A stretch of 64,000 nucleotides of DNA from the NCBI GenBank assembly GCA_038125725.1, contig JAYPEK010000006.1:1-64000 (forward strand). The letters run 5' to 3'. The notes under the pieces are model-generated. The model was not told the origin of the DNA, ran no database searches, and saw only the letters and a program-made list of their open reading frames with translations. The stretch is from TMED8 sp038125725. GTDB taxonomy: Bacteria > Pseudomonadota > Alphaproteobacteria > Rhodospirillales > Casp-alpha2. Positions 36,209 through 43,567 of the stretch are shown here, piece after piece (positions within the stretch are counted from its first letter, which is position 1; each line of letters begins with the position of its first letter). The position numbers and the translations under genes are program-made.

Positions 36209-36733
36209 ATGCCGCCTGAAGATTATTTGCGACATTCGCCGATACGGTTCGATTCTCCGGATTACCAAGCCTGTTATGAGTATTGGTGCCGGCTGAAGGG
36301 GGCGCGAAAGTCGCCGAAATGGTCGGAGTGGGACTGGTTCGAATTGCCGGTCGACCTGATCCCCTATTTTTTGATCGTCGATGTCCGTTACGATCCCATG
36401 GATTTCGTCTATCGGTTCTGGGGCACCGCGTCGGTCAGCATGCACGGCATCGACATGACCCATCAATCGATCGACGATATCCGCTCCGAGCCGACGGCGC
36501 TGCTGACACGCGAGCAATACCAGGACGTGGTCGATGCGCACGAAGCCATCGGCGCCGAATATTCGATGCAGGCCGGCAATAGCGGGCCCAACTACATGCA
36601 GATCACGCTCAGGATGCCGTTTTCCGACGATACGGGGCGGGTGACCCAGATCGCCACCTACTGTGACTGGAGCCGTGACCGTTTCGATATCCGCCAGGAC
36701 TATATCCGGGAATACGGCGACCCGGCTCGCTGA
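36209..36733 (+). CDS. PAS_5 (DUF1457-like) domain protein
   Basis: The 174-residue protein consists essentially of one PAS_5-type domain: YWCRLKGARKSPKWSEWDWFELP, IPYFLIVDVRYDPMDFVYRFWGTASVSMHGIDMTH, and a C-terminal strand with TQIATYCDW. Such stand-alone PAS proteins are numerous in Rhodospirillales and their ligands are unknown. It follows the CysC-like gene by 61 bases on the same strand and converges with the phosphoesterase gene. No transmembrane or output domain is seen. Confidence 0.8.
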   Translation: MPPEDYLRHSPIRFDSPDYQACYEYWCRLKGARKSPKWSEWDWFELPVDLIPYFLIVDVRYDPMDFVYRFWGTASVSMHGIDMTHQSIDDIRSEPTALLTREQYQDVVDAHEAIGAEYSMQAGNSGPNYMQITLRMPFSDDTGRVTQIATYCDWSRDRFDIRQDYIREYGDPAR

Positions 36734-36744
36734 AGCCGTGCCGC

Positions 36745-37578
36745 TTACTCGGCTGCCGTCGATGAGCGATGCGGATGCCGTGCCGCAGACGTGTCGGCAA
36801 TAAGCATTTCGCTAGAGAAATCGCCGTCCGCGAATTGGTGCACCTGGAAAACCGGCCGGTCCTGCATTTCCGGCGCGAACTCGCCGAGGCGGAGGTCGAC
36901 GGCGATGCTCGGCTGGGTGCTGACACGGACGCCGGCGAGGTCGCTCGTGTAGGCGCGGTGGCTATGGCCGCAGAACAGGCGAAGCACCTGCGGGTGCCTG
37001 GAGACGACACTGGCCAGTTCGTCACCGGCTTCGTCCCGCAGCCATTGCCAGGGATAGGTGGAAGTCTCGATCGGCACCGGCGGATGATGCATGAAGATCG
37101 CGGTCGGGGTATCCGGTGCGGCGGCCAGGGTCGAATCGAGCCAGTCCAGGCGCTGCTTGTCCAGATCGCCCTTGCGCTGGTGGCCCTGATCGCCGGTATC
37201 TTGCTTGCGGCCGGACTGGCTGTCGAATGCGACAAGGCGCACCGCGTGGGTATCGATGGCATAGAGGATTGGCGCATCGCCGTTGCCATCCATGTAACCG
37301 CCGCCGAAAGCGTGCCTGAGATTGCGGCGGCTGTCGCGGTTGCCGGGCACCACATAGAGCGGCGCCGTTAACTCGGAGAGGATCTCCAGCGCCAGCGCGT
37401 ATTCCTCGGGAAGGTGATTGTGCGCCATGTCGCCGGTGTGAATGACGGCATCGACACCGCCTTCGATGGCGTTGATGCGATTGACGGCGGCGCGCAAGTT
37501 GTCCAGCCGGTCGCCGGCGGCGGGGTGTTCGTCCGTCGGCAGCAAAAGGTGGCTATCGGTGATTTGCGCGAGGATCAT
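36745..37578 (-). CDS. Calcineurin-like metallophosphoesterase (CpdA/cAMP phosphodiesterase-like)
   Basis: This 277-residue protein has the complete two-metal motif set: ITDSHL (DxH), HTGDMAHN (GD), PGNRDSRRN (GNxD), MHHPP and GHSHRAY. This order fits class III cyclic nucleotide phosphodiesterases such as CpdA. Substrates of the family include cAMP and phosphodiesters; the actual one is unknown. No signal peptide is present. The start site lacks a strong ribosome-binding sequence. It is downstream of the apr accessory genes but 110 bases away from the last of them. Confidence 0.85.
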   Translation of the reverse strand: MILAQITDSHLLLPTDEHPAAGDRLDNLRAAVNRINAIEGGVDAVIHTGDMAHNHLPEEYALALEILSELTAPLYVVPGNRDSRRNLRHAFGGGYMDGNGDAPILYAIDTHAVRLVAFDSQSGRKQDTGDQGHQRKGDLDKQRLDWLDSTLAAAPDTPTAIFMHHPPVPIETSTYPWQWLRDEAGDELASVVSRHPQVLRLFCGHSHRAYTSDLAGVRVSTQPSIAVDLRLGEFAPEMQDRPVFQVHQFADGDFSSEMLIADTSAARHPHRSSTAAE

Positions 37579-37688
37579 GGCCGGTCCGGCAGGAGGCGTC
37601 GTCTGGCGCGGGCAGGGATGGAAGCGCGTGAAAGCGGAGCCCGCGATCCGGGGCCGGTCTCACGCCGCATCCCATGAAAGCGGCCTGA

Positions 37689-37850
37689 TTACGGACGCTT
37701 CGGCGTGGTGTATTCGACTTCTTTCTGCCACGGCTCCCACGTGGTCTCGTAGCCGACGAAGCCCTTTTCGTTGGCGGGCATCTGCTTGGTCGAGACGTAA
37801 GCCGATTTGCCTTCCGGCACTTCACGCTTGGTTTTCGGTTCGTCGCTCAT
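37689..37850 (-). CDS. Small 53-residue protein at the end of the apr cluster, function unknown
   Basis: The frame reads MSDEPKTKREVPEGKSAYV and continues to TPKRP with three Trp/Tyr-rich turns (YETTWEPWQKEVEY). It is preceded by GAGAGGTGACTT, a good ribosome-binding site six bases before the ATG, and has coding-like third-position GC. No cysteine, signal or membrane segment is seen. It lies 79 bases after the SlyD-like gene on the same strand, so it may be the last gene of the group. No family is recognised. Confidence 0.6.
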   Translation of the reverse strand: MSDEPKTKREVPEGKSAYVSTKQMPANEKGFVGYETTWEPWQKEVEYTTPKRP

Positions 37851-37929
37851 AAGTCACCTCTCTACAGGAAATTGATGCGGCGGTTGCGTTAAAATCTACT
37901 CGTTACTCGTTCTGAATGATAGCGCCGGT

Positions 37930-38439
37930 TCAAATCGGCACCATACGGGCCTGATCGACCTTGGGCGCCTTGCCGATGGCGCCGCCGGCCTCGATCTCGT
38001 CGTCGGTTGCGTCGCGCACGTTGAGCACCGACAGCATGAAAATCACATGACGGCCGCTCAGCGGGTTGTTGCCATCGACCGTCAGGGTTTCGTCGTCCAT
38101 CCGCGTCACGAGGAAACTGCGGGTCTCGCCCTTTTCGTTCTCGGTGATGATGGTTGTGCCGACTTCCCGGTATTCCTCGGGCACGTTCTCGATCTTGTCG
38201 GTGAACACCAGTGATTCGTCCCGCGGCCCATAGAGCGCGTTGCAGTCGATCGGTACCTCGATCACCTCGCCGGCGGTCTTGCCTTGCAGTTCCTCGGTGA
38301 CGGCGGGGGCCAGGATATCGTTGGCGCCATGAACGTAGCCGATCGGAAATTCGACGGCGATCAATTGGCTCCCCGTCTTCTGGTCGATCACCTTGTAGGT
38401 GAGCTCGACGTATTTCCCGTCCTGGATGGTGTCGCTCAT
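37930..38439 (-). CDS. FKBP-type peptidyl-prolyl isomerase, SlyD-like
   Basis: The 169-residue protein resembles SlyD-type FKBPs: VELTYKVIDQKTG, GANDILAPAVTEELQGKTAGEVIEVPIDCNALYGPRDE, then an insert-in-flap-like region and TVDGNNPLSGRHVIFMLSVLNVR. The NPLSG block near the C-terminal strand is typical. Unlike E. coli SlyD it has no His-rich metal-binding tail. It lies downstream of the aprMBA operon with a 116-residue gene between them; a role in folding Fe-S/FAD subunits of APS reductase is an inference from position only. Confidence 0.82.
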   Translation of the reverse strand: MSDTIQDGKYVELTYKVIDQKTGSQLIAVEFPIGYVHGANDILAPAVTEELQGKTAGEVIEVPIDCNALYGPRDESLVFTDKIENVPEEYREVGTTIITENEKGETRSFLVTRMDDETLTVDGNNPLSGRHVIFMLSVLNVRDATDDEIEAGGAIGKAPKVDQARMVPI

Positions 38440-38469
38440 GTCGCGTCCGTGCCAATAGCCGCCGGCCGA

Positions 38470-38820
38470 TCAGAAGATCGAGGCGCCGAAAATCCTGATC
38501 TCGTCGTCTTCGTAACCGAGGACCAACCGGCCCAGCCATTCGCCTTCGCGCTTGGTGCTGCGCGTGCGGTAGAGCATGGTCACGTAGTTGCCGCGCCGGA
38601 TGGTGCCCAGAAATTCCACCGATTCCGACAGGTTGCGCGTCAGTTCGCTGTTGGCGAACTGCTTGCCGACCTCGATCTCGTTGAGGCCGCGCAGCAGGTC
38701 GCGTGAGAAAAAGCGGACGAATTCGCCGTACTTGCCCTCGTTGGAGGACCGGATCAGATGGCTCCAAAGCGGGTTGGCGATCTCGAGAAGTTCGTCGTCG
38801 GTCTTTTCGATGATGTTCAT
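38470..38820 (-). CDS. Conserved-looking 116-residue protein in the apr cluster, function unknown
   Basis: Starts at ATG 38820 (MNIIEKTDDELLEIANPLW), although the frame is open to 38868 through the terminator region. The predicted fold is a helical N-terminus (LWSHLIRSSNEGKYGEFVRFFS) followed by strands (RRGNYVTMLYRTRS, GEWLGRLVLGYEDDEIRIFGASIF), which suggests an NTF2-like or SnoaL-like alpha+beta barrel. No metal-binding or catalytic motif stands out. It is separated from aprA by a strong terminator and so may have its own promoter. It lies 30 bases upstream of the SlyD-like gene. Confidence 0.65.
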   Translation of the reverse strand: MNIIEKTDDELLEIANPLWSHLIRSSNEGKYGEFVRFFSRDLLRGLNEIEVGKQFANSELTRNLSESVEFLGTIRRGNYVTMLYRTRSTKREGEWLGRLVLGYEDDEIRIFGASIF

Positions 38821-38866
38821 CAGCGGTTCTCTGTTGCGGACTTCGGTTTGCGGCGTCCGGCCTAAC

Positions 38867-38895
38867 AAAAAAGATCAACACGCGTCATGTTGATC
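38867..38895 (-). terminator. Rho-independent terminator after aprA
   Basis: On the minus strand, GATCAACA and TGTTGATC form an 8-bp perfect stem (38873-38880 with 38888-38895) around a 7-base loop, followed by six T. This is the natural end of the aprMBA transcript. Confidence 0.88.
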
Positions 38896-38907
38896 CCTTT
38901 TGCGAGG

Positions 38908-38941
38908 CCGGACAGGAGATCGCTAGGGAACCCCTGTCCGG
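38908..38941. repeat. 9-bp stem hairpin between the aprA stop and the terminator
   Basis: CCGGACAGG (38908-38916) pairs with CCTGTCCGG (38933-38941). It has no T-run and lies directly upstream of the terminator hairpin, so it may stabilise the 3' end of the apr mRNA. Confidence 0.6.
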
Positions 38942-38948
38942 TTTTCGG

Positions 38949-40817
38949 TTAGTCGTCCTTACCGACCAAGTGGTAGCAAGGCGCTTTTTCCATGGTGTAC
39001 TCGCCGGTTTCCGGATCGCGGCGCGACACCGTCAACACGTGCCAGTTCTCGTCGTCGAGCTTCATGGCGTCGCCACGGTAGTAGTAACCGGGCCACCGCG
39101 TTTCCTTGCGGAACAGCGTGTGCTGCATGACGCTCTCGGAGGTGCGGTGGCGATGCTTCAACTCCCAAGCACGCAGCAACTCGTGCACGTCCTTGGCGGC
39201 GACCTTCTCTAGGTCTTCTTCCATCAGCTTCATTTTCTTGAGGCCGATGTTGAGGAGCTTGTCGTTGGTCATATAGTTGACCGTGACGCCGCCGCAGTAC
39301 TCGTCCATCAGCTTTTGCAGTCGGTCGAGGCCCTGGCGCGGGTTGATGTAGTTGGGGTTGACGTCGCCGGCAACGATCTCGTTGCGGTAGGTCTTGTAGT
39401 GCTCCAACGGCTTGTAGATCTCTTCCCGGCGGGCGTTGATCTGCTTGTCTGTGACCTTGATGCCTTCGGCCTTGCCGTCGTCGATGTAACGGCAGGCGGC
39501 CTTGGCGGCGAGGCGGCCTTCGGTGAAGGAGCCCGACGAGAAGGCGTGCGGCGTGCCGCCGACGGCATCGCCGGCACCGAACAGGCCCTCGACCGAGGTC
39601 ATGCGGTTGTAGCCCCAGAAGTATTCCGGCGGCGAGACGTCCTCGGGGCCCGAGCACCAGGCGCCGGAACCGGTGGCGTGGGAACCCATGACGTAGGGCT
39701 CCGACGTGGTCAGTTCCGGGTTCTCGTTCTTCGGATCGACGTCGGTGGCGGCCCAAAGAACGGCCTGGCCGACGGTCATGCCGAGGAAGTTGTGCCAGCC
39801 GATTTCTTCCAGGTGCGGGTCCTGGAAGGCTTCCATGGTGACCATGTGGATCGGACCGCGGCCGGCATTGACCTCGGAGATCAGCGCATGGTTTCGCAGG
39901 CAGGTCGGGATCGGGCGGTGCGTCTTGTGCGACAGTTCCGGATCCAGGTATTCCTTGCCCACCATCTTCTGCAGTTCCGGGAACCACTTCGACTCGTACT
40001 CTTCGCCGTAGGCGTTCTGAGTGTAGGTCTTGAGGTGCAGGAAGTACGCACCGACCGGGCCGTAGCCGTCCTTGAAGCGCGCGAGAACGATCTTGTTCTC
40101 CATCTGCGTCATCTTCGCGCCGGCACCGATCAAGAGGCCGTAGGCGGAGCCCGACGACCAAGGCGCATACCAGGTCCGGCCGCTGCCTTCGCCGGTGGAA
40201 CGCGGCTTATAGATGTTCGATGCGCCACCCGCGCCGACGATCACGGTCTTCGACTTGAAGACGTGATAGTCGCCGGTACGGACGTTGAAGCCGACGGCGC
40301 CGGCAACACGGTTTTCCTTGGCTTCGTCCATCAACAGGTGCGTCAGGCAGATGCGGTTGTAGACCTTGTCGGCCGACTTCTTCGCGGCTTCCGCCACGAT
40401 CGGCTTGTAGGACTCGCCGTGGATCATGATTTGCCAGCGGCCCTCGCGGAGGTAGGTGCCCTTTTTCTCGTCCCGCATCAGCGGCAGGCCCCAGTCCTCG
40501 AACTGGTGCACGGTGGAGTCCACATGGCGCGCCATGTCGAACAGCAGGTCTTCGCGGACCAGGCCCATCAGGTCGATGCGTGCATATTGCACGTGATCTT
40601 CCGGATTGTTCTCGCCGAAGCGGGTGCCCATGTAGCAGTTGATCGCGTAGAGGCCCTGGGCGACGGCGCCGGAGCGGTCGATGTTGGCCTTTTCGGCGAT
40701 GACGATTTTCTTGTCCTGGCCCCAGAAACGGGCTTCGAAGGCTGCACCAGTGCCGCCGAGACCGGCGCCGGCGACCAGGATGTCGATGTTGTCTTCCGTG
40801 ATCGTTTTGTAAGCCAT
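38949..40817 (-). CDS. aprA: Adenylylsulfate reductase subunit alpha
   Basis: This 622-residue flavoprotein of dissimilatory APS reductase has an N-terminal FAD-binding motif (ILVAGAGLGGTGAAFEARFWG), SGAVAQGLYAINCYMG, and the substrate-site region NRMTSVEGLFGAGDAVGGTPHAFSSG. In sulfur oxidisers AprBA works in reverse, combining sulfite and AMP to APS. The operon order M-B-A, with an AprM membrane anchor rather than Qmo, supports the oxidative direction. The start overlaps the aprB stop by one base (TGATG). A terminator follows the gene. Confidence 0.96.
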   Translation of the reverse strand: MAYKTITEDNIDILVAGAGLGGTGAAFEARFWGQDKKIVIAEKANIDRSGAVAQGLYAINCYMGTRFGENNPEDHVQYARIDLMGLVREDLLFDMARHVDSTVHQFEDWGLPLMRDEKKGTYLREGRWQIMIHGESYKPIVAEAAKKSADKVYNRICLTHLLMDEAKENRVAGAVGFNVRTGDYHVFKSKTVIVGAGGASNIYKPRSTGEGSGRTWYAPWSSGSAYGLLIGAGAKMTQMENKIVLARFKDGYGPVGAYFLHLKTYTQNAYGEEYESKWFPELQKMVGKEYLDPELSHKTHRPIPTCLRNHALISEVNAGRGPIHMVTMEAFQDPHLEEIGWHNFLGMTVGQAVLWAATDVDPKNENPELTTSEPYVMGSHATGSGAWCSGPEDVSPPEYFWGYNRMTSVEGLFGAGDAVGGTPHAFSSGSFTEGRLAAKAACRYIDDGKAEGIKVTDKQINARREEIYKPLEHYKTYRNEIVAGDVNPNYINPRQGLDRLQKLMDEYCGGVTVNYMTNDKLLNIGLKKMKLMEEDLEKVAAKDVHELLRAWELKHRHRTSESVMQHTLFRKETRWPGYYYRGDAMKLDDENWHVLTVSRRDPETGEYTMEKAPCYHLVGKDD

Positions 40818-41299
40818 CAGTAGTACACGCCTTTTTTCATCGTAAGCCCATTCGATTCCAAGGTATGCAGGCCGCCGTCATCGAAGCGGATGTACTTGGG
40901 CTCGTTGTACAGCAATTGGCTGTCGCGCATTTCCTGCGTCGGACCGGCCTCGTCCTTGAGCTGCGGAATGCCGCTGCCCCAGGGCTTGGTGGTGATCGGC
41001 GCGAGGAGGTTGAGGTCCTTCTTGCCGTTGCGGAACTTGATCCGCCAGGCAATGACACCCTTTTCCTCGTCGCGGTCGACGCGGACCGAGTGGCCGAGCG
41101 GCGCGAAGTCGGCGTAGCCGCGGACGTCGATGGCGTGCTGCGGGCAGGCCTTCACGCAGGAATAGCACTCCCAGCACATGTTGGGCTCGATATTGTAGGC
41201 GCGTCGATAGGTCTTATCGATGTGCATGATATCGGACGGGCAGATATCGACGCAGTGCCCACACCCATCGCATCGGGTCATGTAAACGAAAGTAGGCAT
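40817..41299 (-). CDS. aprB: Adenylylsulfate reductase subunit beta
   Basis: The 160-residue ferredoxin-like subunit has two [4Fe-4S] motifs: Cys10, 13, 16, 20 (CDGCGHCVDIC) and Cys42, 45, 48, 52 (CWECYSCVKAC). The C-terminal tail wraps around AprA in known structures. It sits between aprM and aprA and carries electrons from the AprA flavin toward the AprM-linked quinone pool. The one-base overlap with aprA suggests coupled translation. Confidence 0.96.
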   Translation of the reverse strand: MPTFVYMTRCDGCGHCVDICPSDIMHIDKTYRRAYNIEPNMCWECYSCVKACPQHAIDVRGYADFAPLGHSVRVDRDEEKGVIAWRIKFRNGKKDLNLLAPITTKPWGSGIPQLKDEAGPTQEMRDSQLLYNEPKYIRFDDGGLHTLESNGLTMKKGVYY

Positions 41300-41342
41300 G
41301 ATACGGTTTCTCTCTAATCAGACGATTGAATAGGGTTTGATC

Positions 41343-42185
41343 TCAATAGTGCCGCGGCGGCTCGCGTTTGATGCCGAGGCCCATGTAGGGCGGGTTGGCG
41401 CCCATGTACTGCGGAATATCGGGGAACTTCTTCTGCAGCTCCGGATCCGAAAGATCGCCGATCTCGGGCAGGTTCTCGCGCGAACCGTCGGCCTTGATCA
41501 TGCGCTTCTGGAACGCGGCGGCGGGCTTGAAGAACATGTGAGCGAACTTCGACCACAACACACCGCCGAACAGCACCAGGCTGGAGATGATGAACAGCGT
41601 CAGGAACAACGTCGACCAGGCGCTGCCGCCGGCCTGCGTCACCGACCAGATCAGGCCGAAGGTGGTGGTGCCGAGCAGCGACAGGATGAACATGTCGGCC
41701 TTGACGATCCGGTACCAGGGGTTGCCCTCGGCCGCCACGTCGACGCGGATGAAGAACCAGAACCAGTAGCCGCCGAAGCAGACCGACAGCGCGCCTAGGT
41801 GCCAGAGTTGCGCCACGATGCCCGGCGCTTCCCGGTTCGGGTAAGCGAACACCAGCGCGACCGTGGTGATCACGAACAGGATGAAGCCGTACATGGTGAA
41901 CAGGTGCGACACGCGCCGGCGCGGGTTGCAGAACTCGCCCGAGGTCAGGACGTCTTCGGCGACGGTCTTGATCGCGATGCCGACCTTTTCGCCGCCGCCG
42001 ACTTCGCGCTTGCGCGAGGCCTCGGCCTTCTTGGCGTTCTCGAAGAAATACTTGGCGCTCTTCTTGTGAATGACGTCAATGATCGTGCCGCCCACGACAA
42101 GGATGAACATGAGGATCACGTATCCTTGGATGAGTTCCGGCGAAACGGATGCCGAAAGTTCGGCGAATGGATTGCTGGTGAACAT
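41343..42185 (-). CDS. aprM: APS reductase membrane anchor AprM
   Basis: This 280-residue protein has about five membrane segments (near residues 20-39, 95-115, 126-148, 164-181 and 190-210). It resembles the AprM family of sulfur-oxidising bacteria, thought to link AprBA to the quinone pool in place of QmoABC. The long charged segment after helix 1 (KKSAKYFFENAKKAEASRKRE) is cytoplasmic. It is first in the aprMBA operon. A perfect 10-bp palindrome, CCAACGTTGG (42195-42204), overlaps its leader just before the start codon. Confidence 0.88.
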   Translation of the reverse strand: MFTSNPFAELSASVSPELIQGYVILMFILVVGGTIIDVIHKKSAKYFFENAKKAEASRKREVGGGEKVGIAIKTVAEDVLTSGEFCNPRRRVSHLFTMYGFILFVITTVALVFAYPNREAPGIVAQLWHLGALSVCFGGYWFWFFIRVDVAAEGNPWYRIVKADMFILSLLGTTTFGLIWSVTQAGGSAWSTLFLTLFIISSLVLFGGVLWSKFAHMFFKPAAAFQKRMIKADGSRENLPEIGDLSDPELQKKFPDIPQYMGANPPYMGLGIKREPPRHY

Positions 42186-42622
42186 TCGTTAGCCCCAACG
42201 TTGGTTATTCATAAACATCACAAGCTCGGGACGATCCTGAGCCTGCGTCGATTTTCGACATCGCCAAATTTTCGGATGGCGGCGCCATGGTGTTTCACGG
42301 GCCGCATCAAGGCAAGACCCCGGACGTGAAAAATGGGCCCTTTATGCCTAGATTCTGGCAGATGAACGGTATTCGGCATGATTTACGTCGCGGTCCCCGA
42401 CGCTTGCTTGGAAGTCCGGAAATTGAATCGGCAAAGGCACAATCCTTGCGATGGTTATATCCCAAGCTTGCGCGCTAGGCGATTCCCGCTATTTCGAAGT
42501 CTCCCGATTTAAAAACTCAACCCGAGGGATGATTAGCTTCCAGGTGGCGGCCAGGCCCCTATTATTGTTGTGACACTCTTCTGTATCCTAGGCCAACCGG
42601 TTCATATTCGATTTTTATATAT
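42186..42622. other. Gap of ~435 bases between aprM and the IclR gene
   Basis: The left part is the leader and promoter region of aprM, with the palindrome CCAACGTTGG at 42195-42204. A 63-codon open frame at 42287-42478 (plus) has no ribosome-binding site or family match and is not called. The right part is AT-richer; no clear terminator for the IclR gene (T-run on its strand) was identified. Confidence 0.55.
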
Positions 42623-43417
42623 TTAGTGGGCGGGGGTGTCAACGCGTACGGCGTGCGCTTCCGAGGCTGTCGAGAGGGCGTGTCCGGCGGCCTTGAGATC
42701 GTCAATCAGGGGCCCGCGCTCGGCTGCCGAAAGCCGCCCGCTGAGCGCCAAGGCCGTGAGCGCGCCGACGGCCCGGCCGGCGCCGTCCAGCACCGGCACC
42801 GCCAGCACCGTGACCCCGGCCAGATAGTTGCCGTCGTCCTCGGCGAAGCCGTTCCGCTGAACGGCCCGAACCTCCGCCATCCAGGTGGCGAAATCCGGTG
42901 CTTCCTGCCAGTCGAGATCGGCGAAAGCGCGTTCCAGCGCGGCCTCGCTCCAATCACCGTGGGCGGCGAAGCAGCGCCCGGTGGCGCTGGTCAGGGCCGG
43001 GAAGCGGCTGCCCAGGTTGGCGTGGACGCTGAAATTCGTCGTCGCGCAGGCGATGGCCGTGACCGTCAGTGCCGGGCCGCCGTCCCATTCGATGCCGAGC
43101 GCCGTGACGCCGTGTTCGCGCGCCAATTGATCGAGATGCGGCTGAAATCGCCGGGCCAACGGCGGGCTGCCCAGGTAGGCACGCGCCAACTCGACCGTGC
43201 CCGGCCCCAGCCGATAGCGCTTCGATCCCGCCTCGGTGGCGGCGAGGCCTTCATGAGCCAGGGTGCGCAGGATGTGCAGGACAGTGCTCGGCACCAGACC
43301 GAGCTCGGTGGCGATTTCGGTGACGGTCAGCGGCCGTTCCGCCCCGCCCAGCAGCCGAAGAATAGCGGCGGCGCGGATGACGGCATTGACGGGGCGGGCG
43401 GGGTTTTCGGCGTTCAT
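42623..43417 (-). CDS. IclR family transcriptional regulator
   Basis: The 264-residue protein has an N-terminal winged helix (VNAVIRAAAILRLLGGAERPLTVTEIATELGLVPSTVLHILRTLAHEGL) and a C-terminal ligand-binding domain (GVTALGIEWDGGPALTVTAIA, LTSATGRCFAAH, AGVTVLAVPVLDGAG). ATG 43417 is chosen because the upstream extension is not family-like. It is divergent from an acyl-CoA ligase operon. A 16-bp inverted repeat in the shared gap is a candidate operator, so it probably controls that operon and itself, sensing an aromatic or acyl metabolite. Confidence 0.9.
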   Translation of the reverse strand: MNAENPARPVNAVIRAAAILRLLGGAERPLTVTEIATELGLVPSTVLHILRTLAHEGLAATEAGSKRYRLGPGTVELARAYLGSPPLARRFQPHLDQLAREHGVTALGIEWDGGPALTVTAIACATTNFSVHANLGSRFPALTSATGRCFAAHGDWSEAALERAFADLDWQEAPDFATWMAEVRAVQRNGFAEDDGNYLAGVTVLAVPVLDGAGRAVGALTALALSGRLSAAERGPLIDDLKAAGHALSTASEAHAVRVDTPAH

Positions 43418-43466
43418 CGGGCGGCCTCGAAGTGGCGGATGAGCGAACCATAGGACGTCATCAACA

Positions 43467-43482
43467 ATTGTCAATAGACAAT
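43467..43482. promoter_or_regulatory. Candidate IclR-family operator (inverted repeat)
   Basis: ATTGTC-AATA-GACAAT has 6-base perfect arms in the iclR/ligase divergent gap, 14 bases upstream of the candidate -35 box of the operon. Assignment to this regulator rests on position. Confidence 0.5.
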
Positions 43483-43495
43483 TATAAATTCGTAT

Positions 43496-43525
43496 TTGAC
43501 AAAAAATTTTTCCCGGTGCTACCAT
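43496..43525 (+). promoter_or_regulatory. Candidate sigma-70 promoter of the ligase operon
   Basis: TTGACA (43496-43501), a perfect -35 box, is followed after 18 bases by TACCAT (43520-43525). The ligase ATG is 43 bases further on. The start codon that a frame search would place at 43496 is in fact this -35 box. Confidence 0.55.
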
Positions 43526-43567
43526 CCCGCCAACAACAAACCAAAGGCTTCAATCTCGGGGACGATC

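Noticed and set aside
42287..42478. A 63-codon frame between aprM and the IclR gene
   Set aside because: It lies in the aprM leader region on the opposite strand and lacks a start site or recognisable sequence.
43496..43567. TTG 43496 as the start of the acyl-CoA ligase
   Set aside because: This TTG is the first part of a perfect -35 box, and the 24 extra residues are not family-like; ATG 43568 fits better.
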